Assembly (NCBI GenBank): GCA_046349955.1
Contig: JAXMBI010000021.1
Location: 62,001-126,000 of the forward strand
Length of the DNA: 64,000 nt
Direction: 5' to 3'
DNA from: JBGAPH01 sp046349955
GTDB taxonomy: Bacteria; Planctomycetota; Planctomycetia; Pirellulales; JBGAPH01
Shown here: positions 59,144 to 64,000 of the stretch, piece after piece
Numbering within the stretch: position 1 is the stretch's first letter
How the letters are laid out: the number at the start of each line of letters is the position of its first letter
Notes under the pieces: model-generated
Told to the model about the DNA's origin: nothing
Seen by the model: the letters and a program-made list of their open reading frames with translations, nothing else
Databases searched by the model: none
Position numbers and translations under genes: made by a program

Positions 59144-59167
59144 GGTGAGGTCTCTGGAAGGACAATC

Positions 59168-59626
59168 GTGGCCGCTCCCTTGCTGCGCATCGAGCTGACG
59201 GACCGGCAGTCGCGGTGGCCCGTCGACGCCGCCGGGCTCCTGCGGGCCGTCGAACTCGTACTCGCGGCCGAAGGCCCCGAGGAGTGCCAGGTGCATCTGG
59301 CGGTCGTCGACGACGCGGAGATCCACCAAATCAACCGCGAGTTCCTCGCCCACGACGAGCCGACCGATGTGATCACGTTTGTCCTCGAGCAGGACGCCGG
59401 GCGGCTGGAGGGGGAAATCATCGTCAGCGCCGATACGGCCGCCCGCCTGGCCGCCGAGGTCGGGTGGCCGCTGAAAAACGAGCTCACGCTCTATGCCCTG
59501 CACGGCGCCCTGCACCTGGTGGGCTACGACGACCTCGATTCTGAAAGCGCTCAGGTGATGCGCGGCAAAGAGGCGTTTTATTTGCAGCAACTCGGCATCG
59601 ACCCCAGCGCCGCACGCCGCTTTTGA
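59168..59626 (+). CDS. ybeY: Endoribonuclease YbeY
   Basis: YbeY is a metal-dependent RNase needed for 16S rRNA 3'-end maturation and ribosome quality control. The 152-aa product starts at a GTG with GGAAGG about 7 nt upstream. The metal site HGALHLVGYDD has the first two His; the third ligand is Asp where E. coli has His, a known variant. The segments INREFLAHDEPTDVITFVLE and GEIIVSADTAARLAAE are diagnostic. Confidence 0.92.
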   Translation: MAAPLLRIELTDRQSRWPVDAAGLLRAVELVLAAEGPEECQVHLAVVDDAEIHQINREFLAHDEPTDVITFVLEQDAGRLEGEIIVSADTAARLAAEVGWPLKNELTLYALHGALHLVGYDDLDSESAQVMRGKEAFYLQQLGIDPSAARRF

Positions 59627-59713
59627 ACGGCGTGCATAGCCGCGCCCGGCCGGCCGTCTTAGAATCGGTCGCTTCCGACCCGCGCCGTCTTCCTCCTTGC
59701 CGATCGTTCTCGA

Positions 59714-60424
59714 ATGAGTTCCGTAACCGACCGCCTGTCCGCGAATCTGGCCGCTGTGCGCGAGCGGATCGTCGCGGCGGCGCGAACCAGCGGGCGGCCG
59801 CCCGAGGCCGTGCGGTTGGTCGCGGCCACGAAGTATGTGTCGGCCGAGATTACCCGCGCGATCGTGGCTGCCGGCTGCCATGACTTGGGCGAAAGCCGCC
59901 CCCAAACGCTGTGGGCCAAGGCCGAGTCGCTGACGGCTTTGCCGGAAGTCCGCTGGCATCTCATCGGCCACCTGCAGCGCAACAAGGTTGAACGCACGCT
60001 GCCCGTAACTGCGCTCATCCATTCGGTCGACAGCCTGCGGCTGGCCCAGGCCATCGACGAGGCCGCCGCGCGGCAAGGACGACCGGCCGCCATCCTGCTC
60101 GAGGTGAACGTCTCGGGCGAGCCCGCCAAGCACGGCTTCACCCCAGCCGATCTCGAGCACCAGCTCCCGGCGATCGCCGCGCTGCCGAACCTCGAGCTGC
60201 ATGGCCTGATGGCCATGGCGGGGCGCGAAGAGCTGGACCACGATCCGCGCCGCGAGTTCGCGCTGCTCCGCGAACTCCGCGAGCGGCTCGCCTCCCGCGT
60301 GCCGGCGCCCGAGCGGTTTCGCGAGCTCTCGATGGGCATGAGCGGCGACTTCGAGCAGGCGATCCTCGAAGGCGCCACGCTGGTCCGCGTTGGCTCGGCA
60401 CTGTTCGAAGGAATCGACGCGTGA
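59714..60424 (+). CDS. PLP homeostasis protein, YggS family
   Basis: This 236-aa TIM-barrel protein binds pyridoxal 5'-phosphate without being a classical enzyme and keeps PLP and amino-acid pools balanced. The PLP Lys is in VRLVAATKYVSAE. Other family blocks are GENR-like LGESRPQTLWAKAE (a variant, with the usual Asn replaced by Ser), WHLIGHLQRNKV, LLEVNVSGEPAKHGF, and LSMGMSGDFEQAILEGATLVRVGSALFEG. It overlaps the next gene by 4 bp. Confidence 0.94.
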   Translation: MSSVTDRLSANLAAVRERIVAAARTSGRPPEAVRLVAATKYVSAEITRAIVAAGCHDLGESRPQTLWAKAESLTALPEVRWHLIGHLQRNKVERTLPVTALIHSVDSLRLAQAIDEAAARQGRPAAILLEVNVSGEPAKHGFTPADLEHQLPAIAALPNLELHGLMAMAGREELDHDPRREFALLRELRERLASRVPAPERFRELSMGMSGDFEQAILEGATLVRVGSALFEGIDA

Positions 60425-60735
60425 TCGAGCTGGCGGCGCATGCCGAAGGGGTGATCCTGCCGGTTAAGGCCGAGCCGGGCTCGCGCCACCAAGGCATCCG
60501 CGGCGAACACGGCGGCGCGCTCAAGGTGGCCGTTCGCCAGGCTGCGGAGAAGGGCAAGGCCAATCAGGCCCTGATCGAAACGTTGGCCGCGGAGCTGGGG
60601 CTCAAGAAACAGCAGATCGAGCTGCTGTCGGGCGCCACCGGCGGCCGCAAGCGGTTTCTCCTCCGCGGCGCCAGCCAGGCAGCGCTGCAGGCCCAGCTCG
60701 AGCGGTTGCTCGCCGCGCTCGACGACGGCCCGTAG
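60421..60735 (+). CDS. DUF167/YggU-family protein
   Basis: The 104-aa product starts at GTG (60421), overlapping the yggS-like stop as GTGA, which implies coupled translation. It fits the DUF167 fold: LPVKAEPGSRHQGIRGEHGGALKVAVRQAAEKGKANQALIETLAAELGLKKQQIELLSGATGGRKRFLL. These small proteins are conserved and often next to yggS, but no activity is known. Confidence 0.92.
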   Translation: MIELAAHAEGVILPVKAEPGSRHQGIRGEHGGALKVAVRQAAEKGKANQALIETLAAELGLKKQQIELLSGATGGRKRFLLRGASQAALQAQLERLLAALDDGP

Positions 60736-60877
60736 CGGTTGTGCCGGATCTCCGCGTGGCCGGCGTTTTTGCCGGTTGTGACGAAGATCGCGCGTTATAT
60801 TTCCCGGACCGCCTCGCCTGCTCCTCAGGCAAGGGGTCGTGTGTGTCCCTCGCGGAACCTCCCCGGGAGCGCGTGCG

Positions 60878-63800
60878 GTGGTCGAGTTCTTAGCCGGGTT
60901 GCTCGCGATCTTCATGGCCTTGGGCGTCTTAGCGCTCATGGGACACGGGCTGTGGCTCGCTGGAAGTTGGTTTGTTCGGCTCGTGGGTGGCGGCCTGGGA
61001 GCGACGGGCGAGCGCCGCTGCCCCCGCTGCAATCGGCTGCTGGCCGGGGCCACCAACTGCCCGGAGTGCGCCCGGCCGTTTCCGCCGCAGCCTCAGCCAG
61101 CCGCGAAGCTGTCGCCGAGCACCGCTGGCCTGCGGGGCCTGAGGGGGCACCTCCAGAGATTGCTCGAAGCCGGGGCCATCGACGCCGCTACGCACACCCA
61201 GCTCTGCACGGTCATCGCCGAGAACGAACAGCGGCTGCTGGCGGCGGCTCCCCTTCCGGCAACGCCCGTCGCCCAGGTCGTTGTGCCGGCGGTGAAGGCC
61301 GAGCAAGCGCCGGCCGTTCCTGTGGCGGAAGCAGTCACCGCGCCGGCCTCGCCGCTCCCTGCTCCGGCTCGCGAAGTCGCTGCGCGCGCCCGCGAGTTTG
61401 CTGCCCGCCTGTCGCGGCCTCCCGAACCGCCGGTCGCTCCTCCGCCGCGCCCTGCGGCGAAACCCTTCGCGCAATTGCTGGCGGCGTTCCTGGAAGAAAA
61501 GAACATCCGCTGGGGCGAGCTCGCCGGCGGGCTGTTGATCGTCGGCTGTTCGATCGCGCTTGTGATCAGCTTCTGGGCGGACATTGCGCAGCGGCCGTTC
61601 CTCAAGTTCGTGGTCTTCGGCGGCGTCACGGCGTCGGTCTTCGCGGCGGGGCTCTATACCGAACGGCGCTGGAAGCTGCCGACCACGAGCCGCGGGTTGT
61701 TCGCGATTGGCGCGCTGCTCGTGCCGCTCAACTTCCTGGCGATCGCCGCGTTCGAACGTGGGGCCACCGCGCCGCCGGTGTGGATGATCGCCGGCGAGTT
61801 GCTGACGATCGGGCTTTTCGGCTGGTTGCTGACGCTCGCCGGGCGCAACCTCGCGAGCGCCTGGCCGCGGTGGCTGGCCGTTGGCGTGCTTGTGCCCAGC
61901 GCGCTGCAGTTGCTCGTGCGGCGTTTTGCCGGACCCGACATGCAGGAGAGCGTGGCCTGGGCGTTGGCCACCGGCATTACAGCACCCTACGTGCTCGCCG
62001 GAGTCGCCGCTTCGCACGCGAAGGCTTCGCCCACCGAAACGGGCGACGCTTGGGCCACCGCGCCGCTGCGGCTGTTGGGGGCGACGAGCTTCGCCGTGCT
62101 GATGGCGCTCGGCCTGCTGCTCTACAAGTCGGAACAACCGGCCGACACGCTGCACCTGCTGGCGCCGGCCGCCACGCTGCTGGCGGCGCCGGCCTGGCTG
62201 GTGGGCCTGTCGCTGTGGAAGCAGGCCCGCGAGCGCACGGACGCCAGCTACGCGACAACAGGGGCGGCGCTCGCGTTGGCCGCCGCAGGCATCTCGTTCG
62301 CAGGGGTCGTCGGGTCCTGGCCCAATCCGCTTGGCATGATCGTCGCCGCGCTGGCCACCGCCGGCCTGATGGCCTACGCCGCACTGAGTCTACGTTTGGC
62401 CCCCGCTTGGTTGCCGGCGTGCGTGTGCGGCACGTGGGCCTATCTGCTCGCGGCGCAATTGGGGCTCGGACGCATTTCCCTTTCAGCCGGTGCTGGGGCT
62501 CTTACGCAAGAATTGCTCTCCGCGCCGACCGGCAACCTGCTGATGGGGCCTGCGTTGTTCTTGGCGGCCGTCGCCTTTGCGCTGCGGCGGAAAGACCATC
62601 CGGAGAACGCTGCCTGGATCGAGCGGGCAGGGATGGCCGTCGGCCTGGCGAGCGCAGGGCTGCTCGGTTGGTTCGGCCTGGGGCGCGAAGGAGATCCGTT
62701 CGGCGTCACCTGGAGCCTGCTCGCCTATGCCGTGGCGGCCGGCGCCGCCGCCCTACGGCTCAATCGCGCAGGGCTGGCCTCGCTGGCGACGCTCTTGGGC
62801 TTCGCGGCGGCGGCGCAGGGCTGCGTCTTCGGCGTGGGACCGAGAATGGGGCTCGAGCACCCCTGGTCGATCGCGCTGCTGTTGACGGGCACGGCTGCCG
62901 CGCTGGCCAGCCCGAGCTGGGGGCGGAGCCTAAGTGCGAACGTAGCCCGCAGCGCCTTTGCCGGCGGCGCTCAGCTCGCGCTGACGCTCGTGGCAGCGCC
63001 GATTGCGTGGATCGCCGCCACAGAAACCTCGGCTGCGGCGCTGCCGCTGGCGTGCTGGGCCACGGCCGCGTGGCTGACGCTCGGCGTCGCGCGGCGCGAG
63101 CGCCATGGCTTTGCCGTCGGGCAGGCCGTTCTGGTGGCGACGACGATCCTAGGCGTCGGCGCGGCGCTCGAAGGCCGCGCCTGGTGGCAGCAAGCCGCCT
63201 GGCCTTGGCTCGATCCGTGGACGCTCGAAGCGCTAGCAGCGTCGCTTGCGCTCCTCGCACTCGGCTGGCAGGCTCTCCGCGCGGGAACGCGCCGCAGCGG
63301 TTGGGCGGGCTTGTTCGATCAGACGCCCACCCTCGATCAATCGTTGTACGTGCCGGTGCTCGCCTTGGCGACGCTGCTCGCGAGCTACGCGGTCCTCCCG
63401 GCGGCGGCGCAGGAGCTGACTCCGAGGCTAGCCGCGCTGGCCATGGGCGCGGTGGAAACGGGCGGACGCGTCGTCGCGCCGAGCGGGGCCTTCGAACTCC
63501 ACTTTTCGCCGGCCGGGCACTTGGCGGGCTGGGGCGGCTGGGGGCTGGCCGCGCTCGTCGCGGGGCTCGGATTCGCGCAGTGGCGCAGCCGCCGCACGAC
63601 CTTTACTGCCGAAGCGTTGGTGCTGGCCGCCTGGACCTTCTGCTTGTGGGGCGCCGCGGCAGCCGCGCCCGCCGTGGCAGCCGCCACCGCGCTCCGCTGG
63701 CTGACCGCCGGCTTCGTTCTGCTGACGGCCCTGGCTGCCTGGCTGTGGCGCAGCGAGCGCGAGCCCTCGGCGCTGCAAGCGCGAGCTTGGCCCGTGGCGC

Positions 63801-64000
63801 TTTCGCTGGGAAGTCTGACCTGGTCCCTGATGGGCATCTACGTGGCGGCGATGGCGCTGGCCTATCGCCCGCTGCCGATCGAAGTGTGGCAGGGACTGGC
63901 GGTGACAGCCGGGCTGGCAGTGATCGCCGTGGCCGGCGCTGTGGGAGCGCGCTGGACATCGGCCCGGGCTGCCACCGCCAGCGCAGTGCTCGGCATGCTC
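60878..64000 (+). CDS. Very large multi-spanning membrane protein with zinc ribbon (3' end outside window)
   Basis: The frame opens at a GTG at 60878, with GGGAG 8 nt upstream, and is still open at the window edge after 1041 codons. The first residues form a membrane helix (FLAGLLAIFMALGVLALMG). A zinc ribbon follows (RCPRCNRLLAGATNCPECARPF), then a Pro/Ala-rich linker to about residue 200. The rest is a long series of hydrophobic helices with short loops; samples include RWGELAGGLLIVGCSIALVISFW, LLYKSEQPADTLHLLAPAATLLAAPAWLVGLSLW and VTAGLAVIAVAGAVG. I checked the frame at several points rather than every codon. The family is unknown to me. Confidence 0.8.
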   Translation, partial: MVEFLAGLLAIFMALGVLALMGHGLWLAGSWFVRLVGGGLGATGERRCPRCNRLLAGATNCPECARPFPPQPQPAAKLSPSTAGLRGLRGHLQRLLEAGAIDAATHTQLCTVIAENEQRLLAAAPLPATPVAQVVVPAVKAEQAPAVPVAEAVTAPASPLPAPAREVAARAREFAARLSRPPEPPVAPPPRPAAKPFAQLLAAFLEEKNIRWGELAGGLLIVGCSIALVISFWADIAQRPFLKFVVFGGVTASVFAAGLYTERRWKLPTTSRGLFAIGALLVPLNFLAIAAFERGATAPPVWMIAGELLTIGLFGWLLTLAGRNLASAWPRWLAVGVLVPSALQLLVRRFAGPDMQESVAWALATGITAPYVLAGVAASHAKASPTETGDAWATAPLRLLGATSFAVLMALGLLLYKSEQPADTLHLLAPAATLLAAPAWLVGLSLWKQARERTDASYATTGAALALAAAGISFAGVVGSWPNPLGMIVAALATAGLMAYAALSLRLAPAWLPACVCGTWAYLLAAQLGLGRISLSAGAGALTQELLSAPTGNLLMGPALFLAAVAFALRRKDHPENAAWIERAGMAVGLASAGLLGWFGLGREGDPFGVTWSLLAYAVAAGAAALRLNRAGLASLATLLGFAAAAQGCVFGVGPRMGLEHPWSIALLLTGTAAALASPSWGRSLSANVARSAFAGGAQLALTLVAAPIAWIAATETSAAALPLACWATAAWLTLGVARRERHGFAVGQAVLVATTILGVGAALEGRAWWQQAAWPWLDPWTLEALAASLALLALGWQALRAGTRRSGWAGLFDQTPTLDQSLYVPVLALATLLASYAVLPAAAQELTPRLAALAMGAVETGGRVVAPSGAFELHFSPAGHLAGWGGWGLAALVAGLGFAQWRSRRTTFTAEALVLAAWTFCLWGAAAAAPAVAAATALRWLTAGFVLLTALAAWLWRSEREPSALQARAWPVALSLGSLTWSLMGIYVAAMALAYRPLPIEVWQGLAVTAGLAVIAVAGAVGARWTSARAATASAVLGML

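Noticed and set aside
59114..59167. Upstream start for ybeY
   Set aside because: The extra residues would be encoded by a 28-bp repeat copy; the GTG at 59168 has a good ribosome-binding site and fits family length.
1..64000. CRISPR array, IS element or prophage
   Set aside because: No regularly spaced direct repeats, transposase, integrase or phage structural genes were found. The repeats present are short palindromes in single or paired copies.

Overview
The window is high-GC bacterial DNA. The gene content points to a planctomycete, most likely of the order Pirellulales. The pointers are dockerin/PEP-CTERM surface proteins, a Tat-exported Gfo/Idh/MocA oxidoreductase, a transmembrane Ser/Thr kinase with a large ectodomain, a CotH kinase, futalosine-pathway menaquinone genes, F-ATPase b and c subunits that both carry signal-peptide-like N-termini, and many short palindromic intergenic repeats. 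This placement is inferred from gene families; no rRNA or tRNA gene is present to confirm it.

Layout. 1-9.1 kb: hydrogenase-maturation hypF (5' end outside the window), a Tat oxidoreductase, a very large lectin/cadherin/LamG/dockerin surface protein, cutA, and an exported thioredoxin with YHS-like repeats. 9.1-16 kb: rho behind a long structured leader with its own promoter, a membrane Ser/Thr kinase, and a POT-family transporter. 16-21.6 kb: a PEP-CTERM protein, an unknown exported protein, and an unusual fusion of two complete PEP-CTERM proteins. 21.6-29.6 kb: a complete F1Fo-ATP synthase operon on the minus strand (atpZ-like, atpI-like, atpBEFHAGDC). Its putative promoter carries a CRP-like palindrome near -61, and three different repeat families occupy three successive intercistronic gaps. 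30-38.5 kb: DUF4912 protein, ArsC-like and flavin-reductase proteins, an MFS transporter, a deacylase/carboxypeptidase-like hydrolase, rsmA, a UPF0261 protein and a TIM-barrel isomerase. 38.5-48 kb: TadG-like and exported proteins, a nucleobase permease, an ECF sigma/anti-sigma pair whose anti-sigma carries a pseudopilin-like ectodomain, a zinc-ribbon membrane protein, a LamG protein and CotH. 48-64 kb: typA, mqnC-mqnA, a TPR protein, a GGDEF cyclase, a 45-aa membrane protein, cdsA, and a phoH / HD-phosphohydrolase / ybeY / yggS / yggU cluster. The window ends inside a multi-spanning membrane protein that is still open after 1041 codons.

How it fits together. Most of the window is housekeeping: energy (ATP synthase, menaquinone), transcription termination (rho), ribosome maturation (rsmA, ybeY, typA) and lipid synthesis (cdsA). 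Lineage-specific surface and regulatory genes are interspersed. The most distinctive features lie between the genes. At least seven hairpin-forming repeat families sit in the intergenic spaces, including six copies of a 28-bp element. The rho leader has mutually exclusive terminator-like pairings, and the atp promoter region has two CRP/FNR-type palindromes. No IS element, CRISPR array, rRNA or convincing tRNA was seen.
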